Assembly (NCBI GenBank): GCA_023399505.1
Contig: JAEWOZ010000113.1
Location: forward strand, 1 to 5,500
DNA: 5,500 nucleotides
Direction: 5' to 3'
Source of the DNA: Fusobacteriota bacterium
GTDB taxonomy: Bacteria > Fusobacteriota > Fusobacteriia > Bac17 > JAEWOZ01
Shown here: in pieces, positions 1 through 5,500 of the stretch
Layout: every line of letters starts with the position of its first letter
Position numbering within the stretch: position 1 is the first letter of the stretch
The notes under the pieces: generated by a model
What the model saw: only the letters and a program-made list of their open reading frames with translations
Told to the model about the DNA's origin: nothing
Database searches by the model: none
Program-made: the position numbers and the translations under genes

Positions 1-1
1 T

Positions 2-139
2 GTGGAAGTAGTAAAGCTATTAATAGAAATATGAAAAAAGAGTATCAAGGATTAGGCAGCTCTAATTCCTGTATCACAAAACGGTCATATAGATTTAGTA
101 AATTTATTAATAGATTTAATTTCATTCTTATCTTGCTAG
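2..139 (+). pseudogene. Decayed 3' fragment of a third ankyrin-repeat gene
   Basis: One reading frame (codons starting at position 2) gives VEVVKLLIE, then a TGA at 32-34, a few codons, a TAG at 53-55, then AALIPVSQNGHIDLVNLLID and a final TAG at 137-139. These two pieces are the second helix of one ankyrin repeat and the first and second helices of the next, close in sequence to the repeats of the two genes downstream. In an intact 33-residue unit the distance between the pieces would be four codons longer, so about 12 bases of the loop are missing and two stops have appeared, all without a net change of frame. The fragment probably belongs to the 3' end of a relative of the downstream genes that starts left of the window. 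It cannot encode a folded repeat protein as it stands. That it is ankyrin-derived is clear; how far the dead gene extends is unknown. Confidence 0.75.
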
Positions 140-166
140 AGATGCTATATTTATATTAAATTTAAT
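121..166 (+). promoter_or_regulatory. Possible promoter/leader of the first ankyrin gene
   Basis: The 45 bases before the ribosome binding site contain TTGCTA (133-138), TATATT (146-151, with a second copy at 152-157) and TAAATTTAAT (157-166). The same three blocks in the same order, with nearly the same spacing, lie upstream of the second ankyrin gene. TATATT is a fair -10 box, but no good -35 box is seen 16-18 bases before it (TTCATT at 121-126 is 19 away). TTGCTA could instead be a -35 paired with TAAATT 18 bases on, but the untranslated leader would then be very short. The conservation is seen directly; the promoter role and the exact boxes are inference, in DNA so AT-rich that -10-like strings occur by chance. 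The region overlaps the end of the decayed ankyrin frame. Confidence 0.35.
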
Positions 167-170
167 TATG

Positions 171-176
171 AAGGAG
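171..176 (+). promoter_or_regulatory. Ribosome binding site that fixes the start of gene 1
   Basis: AAGGAG lies six bases before the ATG at 183. An in-frame ATG at 168 sits upstream of this motif and would make the Shine-Dalgarno sequence part of the coding region, while having no Shine-Dalgarno sequence of its own. The start at 183 also makes the protein begin MKKFILI, matching the MKKIIII start of the paralog. Position 183 is therefore preferred and the first five codons from 168 are dropped. Confidence 0.85.
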
Positions 177-182
177 AGAATA

Positions 183-2324
183 ATGAAGAAATTTATATTA
201 ATAATTTTAATGATTTCATGTGTCAAAAGTTTTAAAAACTTAGAAGTAAAAAATAAGGATATTAATAAGGACTTAGCTTTAGCTATAAAAAACAATGAAA
301 ATGACGAAGCTATAGAGTTGATAAAGAATGGTGCTAATGTTAATTATATTTTAGATGGAAAAAGTATTTTGAATTTAGCATTGGATAACAAAAATGTGGA
401 TATAATAAAAGAATTAATAGAAAATGGAGTTAAAGTAAATAAAAATGATGTATTAAAAATATACAACTTAGCTTTAAGCTGTTTTAACTATGAAATAATA
501 GATTTAGTTAGGAATAAATATGAGTTATTATTTAATAAAATAAGTAATGATGAATATTTATTGCTATTAGGTAAAGATAAATACTTATTGCTATTATGCT
601 ATATATCAAATATGAAAGAGGTAAAAACATTTATAGAAAAAATGAATTTGAATCTAAATCAATCAAAAAATCAAATATACAGAAATTTGTTACTTGCTGC
701 TTTAATTGGGGATAAGGTGGATATAATCAAAATGCTAGTTGAAGAATACAATTTTGATTTTAATTACAAAAACAATAAAGGTACAACATTGTTGATGGCT
801 GCATCTAACAGAAAAAATAAAGAGGTAGTAGAATTTATTTTAGATAGAGGAGCTGATGTTAATGAAAAGAATAATAAAGGAGTTACAGCATTAATGGCAG
901 CAAGCAAAAATGGTAGCAAAGAGATAATTGAATTGTTATTACAAAAAGGTGCCAATATTAATGACAAAGAAAATTCTGGATGGACAGCATCGATGGTAGC
1001 TTCTCAAAATGGACATCTAGAAATAGTAAAATTACTTTTAGATAAAGGTGCTAATCTTAATGAGCAAACACATAAAAAATGGACATTGCTAATGACTGCT
1101 TCACACAAAGGCCACAAGAATTTAGCTGAATTACTAATAGAAAAAGGAGTAGGTATTAATGACAAAGATGCTGAGGGATCTACGGCGTTGATGTTAGTTT
1201 CTCAAAGTGGCCATAAAGAAATAGTAGAGTTATTAATATATAGAGGTGCTGACGTTAATATTAAAGACTCAGAAGGTTGGACAGCATTAATGATAGCGTC
1301 CCAAAACGGACATCTAGAGATAGTAAAGTTTTTATTACAAAAAGGTGCCGATATTAATGATAAAGAGGATTCTGGATGGACAGCATTGATGGTAGCGTCT
1401 CAAAATGGCTATCTGAAAATAGTAAAATTACTTTTAGATGAAGGAGCTATAATTGATGAAGAGGATGATGAGGGCTGGACAGCATTAATGATAGCATCGC
1501 AGGGTGGGCACCTAGAAACAGCCGAATTACTGGTAGAAAAGGGTGCTAATGTTAATTTTAGGTCAAAAAAAGGCTTTAATTCGTTAGTACTAGCATCTAA
1601 AAATGGTCATTTAGGGGTAGTGCAATTATTAGTCGAAAAAGGATCCTATATTAACGGAAAAGATAAAGATGGTTTATTATCCTTAATTGTATCTTCTCAA
1701 GAAGGGCATTTAGAAATAGCAAAATTATTGATAGAAAAAGGTGTTAAAATTAATGATAAAAATAAAAAAGGTTTATCACCGTTAATGGTAGCTTGCCAGG
1801 AGGGCCACATAAAAATTATAGAATTGTTGATAGATAAAAAGGCTAAAGTTAATGATAAGAATAAAAATGGTTTCTCATCGCTAATGATGGCATCCAAAAA
1901 TGGCCATATAGAAACAGTGAAGTTATTACTAGATAAAGGTGTTAAAATCAATGACAAAAGCAAAGATGGCTTGTCAGCATTAATTTTAGCATCACAAAAT
2001 GCTCATCTAGAAGTAACGAATGCTTTAATACAAGCAGGAGTTAATATTTATGAAAAAGATAAACTAAATAAAACACCTCTAATGCACATAAGTGAAAAAT
2101 TAAAAACTTATAAAGAAAGATCTAAAAAAGATAATCTTATAGATATAGGTTATCTAATAATAAAAAAAATGGCAGAAGATTATATACAATTATTTATATC
2201 CTTAAATAAAAATATTAAAGCTCCACGACAGGCTAAAGATAGTGTATATGCTCATATTAATTTATTGTATTCTTTACAAAAATTACCATTAGAGCTTTTT
2301 GAAGAAGTTATTAATAAATTTTAA
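183..2324 (+). CDS. Exported ankyrin-repeat protein with F-box-like C-terminal tail
   Basis: The 713-residue product is a protein-binding solenoid with no enzymatic motif. Residues 1-12 are a short basic-hydrophobic leader ending in Ser-Cys (Cys13), a possible relaxed lipobox, though the leader is short for a lipoprotein. Residues 28-200 hold degenerate ankyrin units, including a nine-residue tandem duplication (about 123-140). Residues 201-629 are 13 consecutive 33-residue repeats with no insertion or deletion, pattern TALMxASxNGHxEIVxLLLxKGAxIN. Residues 630-662 form an irregular capping repeat. The 51-residue tail ends LPLELFEEVINKF, resembling the first helix of an F-box, as in PRANC-type ankyrin proteins of poxviruses and Rickettsiales. 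The family normally mediates protein-protein binding; a host-directed role is inference and the partner is unknown. The gene is a paralog of the one at 2501. It starts at 183 because of the AAGGAG at 171-176 and has a terminator after it. Ankyrin identity is certain; export and the F-box reading are tentative. Confidence 0.95.
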   Translation: MKKFILIILMISCVKSFKNLEVKNKDINKDLALAIKNNENDEAIELIKNGANVNYILDGKSILNLALDNKNVDIIKELIENGVKVNKNDVLKIYNLALSCFNYEIIDLVRNKYELLFNKISNDEYLLLLGKDKYLLLLCYISNMKEVKTFIEKMNLNLNQSKNQIYRNLLLAALIGDKVDIIKMLVEEYNFDFNYKNNKGTTLLMAASNRKNKEVVEFILDRGADVNEKNNKGVTALMAASKNGSKEIIELLLQKGANINDKENSGWTASMVASQNGHLEIVKLLLDKGANLNEQTHKKWTLLMTASHKGHKNLAELLIEKGVGINDKDAEGSTALMLVSQSGHKEIVELLIYRGADVNIKDSEGWTALMIASQNGHLEIVKFLLQKGADINDKEDSGWTALMVASQNGYLKIVKLLLDEGAIIDEEDDEGWTALMIASQGGHLETAELLVEKGANVNFRSKKGFNSLVLASKNGHLGVVQLLVEKGSYINGKDKDGLLSLIVSSQEGHLEIAKLLIEKGVKINDKNKKGLSPLMVACQEGHIKIIELLIDKKAKVNDKNKNGFSSLMMASKNGHIETVKLLLDKGVKINDKSKDGLSALILASQNAHLEVTNALIQAGVNIYEKDKLNKTPLMHISEKLKTYKERSKKDNLIDIGYLIIKKMAEDYIQLFISLNKNIKAPRQAKDSVYAHINLLYSLQKLPLELFEEVINKF
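549..602 (+). repeat. 27-bp tandem duplication inside gene 1
   Basis: Positions 549-575 and 576-602 are two adjacent 27-base units agreeing at about 21 of 27 bases, with twelve identical bases (TTATTGCTATTA) in each. They encode DEYLLLLGK followed by DKYLLLLCY. The paralog has only one copy of this stretch (EKYFLLLCY, its residues 123-131), so the duplication probably happened in gene 1 after the two genes separated. It adds nine residues without breaking the frame, in a degenerate ankyrin region where the extra segment would lengthen a helix or loop. Confidence 0.8.
783..2069 (+). repeat. Array of 13 coding 99-bp ankyrin repeats in gene 1
   Basis: Thirteen units of exactly 99 bases (33 codons) follow each other without any gap, covering residues 201-629. 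Most units open with a W/F/L-T/S-x-L-M motif, continue with A-S-x-x-G-H, a helix like E-I-V-x-L-L, then K-G-A-x-I-N, and end in a loop closing on Gly. Tryptophan opens units 3, 4, 6, 7 and 8. Higher-order copies are visible: units 2-3 resemble units 6-7 at an offset of 396 bases, and units 10-11 resemble units 12-13 at an offset of 198 bases. This shows expansion by blocks of several repeats rather than by single units. Confidence 0.9.
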
Positions 2325-2396
2325 TAACTTTCTAAATTTATTTTCTATTTTAAATTTTAAAATTAGTAAAATTTATATTAAGTAAAAAAATCAAAG

Positions 2397-2430
2397 AGAA
2401 AGCTTTATACAAGCTTTTTTATTTTTATGT
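2397..2430 (+). terminator. Rho-independent terminator after gene 1
   Basis: AAAGCTT (2399-2405) pairs perfectly with AAGCTTT (2411-2417) around a five-base loop, TATAC. The stem can be extended outward by a G-U and an A-U pair. The right arm runs into TTTTTTATTTTTAT, giving the U-rich tail expected of an intrinsic terminator. It lies about 75 bases after the stop codon of gene 1 and before the leader of gene 2, which argues that the two genes are transcribed separately. The stem is AT-rich with only two G-C pairs, as expected in this base composition. Confidence 0.75.
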
Positions 2431-2474
2431 TCTAAATAAATTTGCTAAAAGTATTATAGAATGTTAAATTTAAT
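2430..2474 (+). promoter_or_regulatory. Possible promoter/leader of the second ankyrin gene
   Basis: TTGCTA (2442-2447), TATAGA (2455-2460, continuing AT) and TAAATTTAAT (2465-2474) repeat the arrangement found before gene 1. TTGCTA to the TATA block is seven bases in both leaders, and TTGCTA to TAAATTTAAT is 17 here and 18 there. TATAGAAT is a reasonable -10 box; the only -35-like string at about the right place is TTCTAA (2430-2435), 19 bases away. The leader lies just after the terminator of gene 1, where a promoter is expected. The exact -35 and -10 are not certain. Confidence 0.4.
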
Positions 2475-2489
2475 AAATAATAAGTTTTT

Positions 2490-2495
2490 AAGGAG
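2490..2495 (+). promoter_or_regulatory. Ribosome binding site of gene 2
   Basis: AAGGAG sits five bases before the ATG at 2501, good Shine-Dalgarno spacing. Another ATG at 2497-2499 is out of frame and too close to the motif. The start at 2501 gives the MKK-hydrophobic leader shared with the paralog. Confidence 0.85.
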
Positions 2496-2500
2496 AATGA

Positions 2501-5317
2501 ATGAAAAAAATAATAATAATAATATTAATATTGTCATGTGCTAAAATTATAAGTTTAAAGAGCATAAGCAAAGATATAAATGAAGAATTGATTCTAGCAA
2601 TAGATCAAGATGATGAGAATAAATTTAAAGAATTGCTTAGTAAAGATATTGACATTAATTATGTAAATAACAATAAAAATTTACTGGAGCTAGCTATTGA
2701 AAAAGCTAGCTTAAAAATAATTAGAGTACTTTTAGAAAATGACTTTAAAGTTGATAACAAAGATATTGTTAAAATATATAATTTATCTTTAAGCAATTTT
2801 TATTCTGAGTTAATAGATTTAATGATTAAAAAAAATTATAAGATAAAAGAAGATGATGTAAGTAATGAAAAGTATTTTCTATTACTTTGTTATACAAGTA
2901 AAGCAGAAGAAGTTAAAGAATTTATTTTAAGAAAATCTATAAATCCAAAAAAAGCTAGAGATGAAGAAAATAGAAATGGAATATTCATAGCATCACTTGT
3001 TGAAAAAGTAGATGTGATTAAATTGCTTATAGAGGATTATAAAGATGATTTTGAATGTAGAACTTTTAAGCAACTCACCCCACTCTTTATAGCTGCCAGG
3101 AGAGGGTATAAAGAGTTAGTACAATTGCTGATAGAAAAAGGAGCTAATATTAACAATAAAATGAAGGATGACTTTACTGCCTTAATGTCTGCTTCTTCTG
3201 AAGGCTATTTAGATATAGTAAAATTATTGATAGAAAGAGGAGCTGATGTAAGTTCTAAAACTCGTACAGGTTTTTCTTCTTTAATGTTGGCATCATCTAA
3301 AGGATATATAGATATAGTAAAAATACTATTGAACGCAAGTGAGGAAATCAAAGATAAAAATATTGATAGAGATTTAGCTTTAGTAGAAGCTTGCCACTAT
3401 GGTCATTTTTATGTTGTAAAGGAATTAATAGAAAATGGTGCCAATATAAATTATAGATTTGATGGAAATTTTACACCATTAATGTTAGCATCGCAAGGGG
3501 GTTATTTAGATATAGTGAAGTTGTTAATAGAAAAAGGAGCAGATATAGAAAGTATATCAGATGATGGCGGATCAGCCTTAATAGTTGCGTCCCAATATGG
3601 ATACACAGAAATTGTTAAGTATTTATTACAAAAGAATGCTAATACTAATCATAGAGTATCAGCTAGTGGGTTCACAGCTCTAGCTTTGGCATTTCAGAAA
3701 AATTACACAGAAATATCAAAATCTCTAATAGAGAAAGACGCTGATATAAACTATATACCTAGCAAGGGAATAACTGTTTTAATGCTAGCATCTCTTGATG
3801 GAAATTTAGAAATAGTAAAATTAATTTTAGAAAAAAATATAGAGGTTAATATTAAAGATTTTGAGGGTCGCGCAGCTTTGTTATATGGATGTGAAATCGG
3901 AGATTTTGAGATAGTAAAAGAATTAATAAAAAAAGGGGCTGATGTAAATAGTAAATCTAACAAAGGTATGACTCCTTTAATAAATGCGACAATTAATGGT
4001 CATTATGAAATAGTAAAACTGCTAGTAGAAAATGGCTCTAATATTGATTACAAATTTATTGATGATTTTACACCTTTAATTTTAGCAGTACAGAAAGGTC
4101 ATATAGATATAGCAAAATTTTTAATAGAAAGAGGTGCTAACATCAATCATCTAACCAATAATGATATCAACGCTTTAATGTTAAGCTCATCAAATGGGCA
4201 TAAAGAGATAGTAAACCTTCTGCTAGAAGAGGGTATTAACATCAATGATAAAACCGATATGGGGTATACAGCATTGATGTATGCATCTAAAAAAGGTCGC
4301 ATAGATGTAATAAAAATTCTTTTGGAAAAAGGAGCAGATATTAATTGTAAGGAAAAGGATGGCTGGACACCATTAATGCTAGCATCACAAGAAGGAAATA
4401 TAGAAATAGTAAAGGAATTACTAAAAAACGAGGCTGATGTTAATTTAAAGAATAAAGAAGGAATTAGCCCTCTAATTATAGCGGCTGATAATGGGCATAA
4501 AGAGATAGTAAAATTACTTATAGATAATGGGGCAAATATCTTTTATAAATTTAAGAAGCAATTTACAGCTTCAAAATTTGCAGCTCAAAAAGGTTATCAA
4601 GATATAGTAGAGTTAATAACCAATGAAAAGAAAAAATTAACAGAAGAGATTAAAAAAGGTTCTATTCAAAAGATAAAATATTTAATAGAGGATGGATATG
4701 ATATTAATTTGAAAAATAAGGATGGGCATACTCTGTTGATGATTAGTGCTTCTAAAGGAAACTTAGATGGATTAAATTACCTTTTAGAAAAAGGAGCTGA
4801 TGTAGATGTGAAAGATAATGAAAATAATACATCATTAATATTTTCTTCGCATAATGGTCATACAGAAATAGTAAAAAAACTGTTAGAAAAAAATGCAAAT
4901 ATTAGTATTAAAAATTCCTCTGGTAATACTGCTTTAATATTAGCTTCAAAAGGAGGCTATGTAGAAATAGTGAAGCTTTTATTAAATGCTAATTTAAATT
5001 CTAAGAAACCTGAAGTAACGAATAATTATTTTAGTAATATTATGAAAAAATTTAAAGATAATGTGTTAGATAAAATATTTATATCTGACTTTGTTAATGA
5101 AAAAAATAATCTAGGAAAAACAGCGCTTCTATATGCAGTAGAGTTTGGTCATATAGAGATAGCAAGATTGTTGCTAGATAATAAAGCTGATATTAATTAT
5201 AAAGATAATAAAGGTAAAGGCGCTTTAATTTATATTGAGGAAAAGATTAATGATTTAGAAGAGGGTAGGGAAAAATATATAGAAATGCAGAAGATTTTAC
5301 TTTCTTTTAAAAAGTGA
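2501..5317 (+). CDS. Large exported ankyrin-repeat protein, paralog of gene 1
   Basis: The 938-residue product is an ankyrin solenoid with no catalytic motif. Residues 1-12 are Lys-Lys followed by an Ile/Leu run ending in Ser-Cys (Cys13), a possible relaxed lipobox or a membrane anchor. Residues 25-191 align with the degenerate N-terminal region of gene 1. Residues 192-905 carry about 21 ankyrin units, less regular than in gene 1: one 34-residue unit (357-390), a truncated unit near 688-710, and a ~31-residue insertion in the loop of the unit at 809-872. Units at about 286-323 and 710-742 look like domain starts rather than inner repeats, so the protein may be built from fused or duplicated ankyrin modules. 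Residues 906-938 are a capping repeat like that at 630-662 of gene 1, after which the protein stops; the F-box-like tail is absent. The role is presumably protein binding outside the cytoplasm or at the membrane; the partner is unknown. It lies downstream of a terminator with its own leader. Confidence 0.95.
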   Translation: MKKIIIIILILSCAKIISLKSISKDINEELILAIDQDDENKFKELLSKDIDINYVNNNKNLLELAIEKASLKIIRVLLENDFKVDNKDIVKIYNLSLSNFYSELIDLMIKKNYKIKEDDVSNEKYFLLLCYTSKAEEVKEFILRKSINPKKARDEENRNGIFIASLVEKVDVIKLLIEDYKDDFECRTFKQLTPLFIAARRGYKELVQLLIEKGANINNKMKDDFTALMSASSEGYLDIVKLLIERGADVSSKTRTGFSSLMLASSKGYIDIVKILLNASEEIKDKNIDRDLALVEACHYGHFYVVKELIENGANINYRFDGNFTPLMLASQGGYLDIVKLLIEKGADIESISDDGGSALIVASQYGYTEIVKYLLQKNANTNHRVSASGFTALALAFQKNYTEISKSLIEKDADINYIPSKGITVLMLASLDGNLEIVKLILEKNIEVNIKDFEGRAALLYGCEIGDFEIVKELIKKGADVNSKSNKGMTPLINATINGHYEIVKLLVENGSNIDYKFIDDFTPLILAVQKGHIDIAKFLIERGANINHLTNNDINALMLSSSNGHKEIVNLLLEEGININDKTDMGYTALMYASKKGRIDVIKILLEKGADINCKEKDGWTPLMLASQEGNIEIVKELLKNEADVNLKNKEGISPLIIAADNGHKEIVKLLIDNGANIFYKFKKQFTASKFAAQKGYQDIVELITNEKKKLTEEIKKGSIQKIKYLIEDGYDINLKNKDGHTLLMISASKGNLDGLNYLLEKGADVDVKDNENNTSLIFSSHNGHTEIVKKLLEKNANISIKNSSGNTALILASKGGYVEIVKLLLNANLNSKKPEVTNNYFSNIMKKFKDNVLDKIFISDFVNEKNNLGKTALLYAVEFGHIEIARLLLDNKADINYKDNKGKGALIYIEEKINDLEEGREKYIEMQKILLSFKK
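3074..5215 (+). repeat. Ankyrin repeat array of gene 2 with irregular units
   Basis: About 21 ankyrin units cover residues 192-905. Most are 33 codons (99 bases) long and carry the L-M-x-A-S-x-x-G-H and E-I-V-K-x-L-L-E-x-G-A-x-I-N pattern. Spacing is disturbed at four places: a loop without the usual Gly-Ala near 279-290, one extra residue in 357-390, a shortened unit after 688, and a long loop insertion at about 834-864. The units are more divergent from one another than in gene 1, suggesting an older array or less recent block duplication. Confidence 0.85.
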
Positions 5318-5500
5318 GTTTGTAAAAGAGATAATAGTAAACTATAGATTTTATTCGAAGATAAAGGCAGTATAATAAATTATGATGATTTAATTGAAAA
5401 AATTATGGGTTAACAAGTATCGTTTTCTATTGAAATATAACACTAATTGGTAAATTTAATTGTTTTGTTTTCTAGAATACTTGACATTTAACTATTTGAC
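5318..5500 (+). other. Downstream intergenic stretch with coding-like scraps
   Basis: No complete gene and no convincing terminator hairpin are seen here. Two short peptides look more like protein than chance. One is EFVKEIIVNYRFYSKIKAV, in the frame shifted by one from gene 2 and ending at TAA 5373-5375. The other is FEDKGSIINYDDLIEKIMG, in the frame of gene 2 between TAG 5345-5347 and TAA 5411-5413. Neither has its own start and ribosome binding site. They may be the remains of a longer 3' end of gene 2 or of another family member, or they may be chance. The stretch ends with a candidate -35 box at 5481. Confidence 0.35.
5481..5486 (+). promoter_or_regulatory. Candidate -35 box of a promoter running off the window
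   Basis: TTGACA matches the consensus -35 hexamer exactly; a -10 box 17 bases later would begin at 5504, just beyond the window. TTGAC occurs again at 5496-5500. It may drive a further gene to the right. Without the -10 region this is only a candidate. Confidence 0.25.

Noticed and set aside
168..182. Upstream in-frame ATG at 168 as the start of gene 1
   Set aside because: It has no ribosome binding site, and the AAGGAG at 171-176 would lie inside the coding region. The ATG at 183 has ideal spacing and matches the start of the paralog.
764..967. Minus-strand open frame of 67 codons
   Set aside because: It is antisense to the ankyrin repeats; similar minus-strand frames at 1697-1963 and 3751-3963 have the same repeat-shaped composition. 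They have no ribosome binding sites and arise from the periodic codons of the sense genes.
783..2069. Regular 99-bp periodicity as a CRISPR or non-coding satellite array
   Set aside because: The repeats are fully coding, vary in codon-wise fashion, have no spacer/repeat alternation and translate to textbook ankyrin units.
2353..2364. Perfect 12-bp palindrome AATTTTAAAATT as an operator
   Set aside because: It is pure A/T in an AT-rich spacer and not repeated before the other gene, so it is expected by chance.
5306..5317. Programmed -1 frameshift at T-TTT-AAA before the stop of gene 2
   Set aside because: A -1 slip leads to a stop after four codons, with no downstream structure. Only the opposite shift gives a meaningful peptide, and AAG-TGA is not a good +1 slippage site.
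5315..5317. TGA as a sense codon (recoded stop) extending gene 2
   Set aside because: All tryptophans in both genes use TGG, TGA never occurs inside either frame, and reading through gives only nine codons before TAG with no resemblance to the paralog.
5436..5474. Possible terminator after gene 2 (AATT...AATT followed by T-rich sequence)
   Set aside because: Only four to five A-U/G-U pairs can form, with a large loop, which is too weak to call.

Overview
This AT-rich window (roughly a quarter G+C by eye) is a cluster of ankyrin-repeat genes, all on the + strand. It contains a decayed fragment at the left edge and two large, intact, paralogous genes of 713 and 938 codons. No RNA gene, transposase, CRISPR array or metabolic gene is visible. 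All six tryptophans in the two proteins are encoded by TGG and none by TGA, so the standard code is used. The ribosome binding sites are a strong AAGGAG. Low G+C, Shine-Dalgarno starts, short Sec-type leaders ending in Ser-Cys and expanded ankyrin families suggest a bacterium with an animal- or protist-associated life. Candidates are Dependentiae such as Babela, Brachyspira-like spirochaetes, or Fusobacteria-like lineages. The sequence alone does not decide between them.

Layout: positions 2-139 hold the broken remains of an ankyrin reading frame, with in-frame TGA and TAG and about four codons missing. A short AT-rich leader with AAGGAG precedes gene 1 (183-2324), which has a leader peptide, a degenerate ankyrin N-terminal region, 13 gap-free 33-residue repeats, a capping repeat and a 51-residue tail. 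An intrinsic terminator (about 2397-2430) follows. A second leader resembling the first precedes gene 2 (2501-5317), which has the same N-terminal region, about 21 ankyrin units of less regular spacing and the same type of capping repeat, but no tail. The last 183 bases are apparently non-coding but contain coding-like scraps, and end with a perfect TTGACA whose -10 partner would lie outside the window.

How the genes relate: the two proteins align over the first ~220 residues, share a Ser-Cys at residues 12-13, and share leader DNA, so they arose by duplication of a whole transcription unit. The terminator between them suggests separate transcription. Both are predicted to be exported or membrane-anchored protein-binding solenoids; no enzyme is encoded. 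The most interesting signal is at the end of gene 1. The protein finishes with an LPLEL-FEEVI motif that looks like the start of an F-box, the arrangement (ankyrin repeats plus C-terminal F-box/PRANC) known from poxviruses and Rickettsiales effectors. A similar-looking peptide lies one frame away from the stop codon of gene 2. This is inference and needs profile searches.
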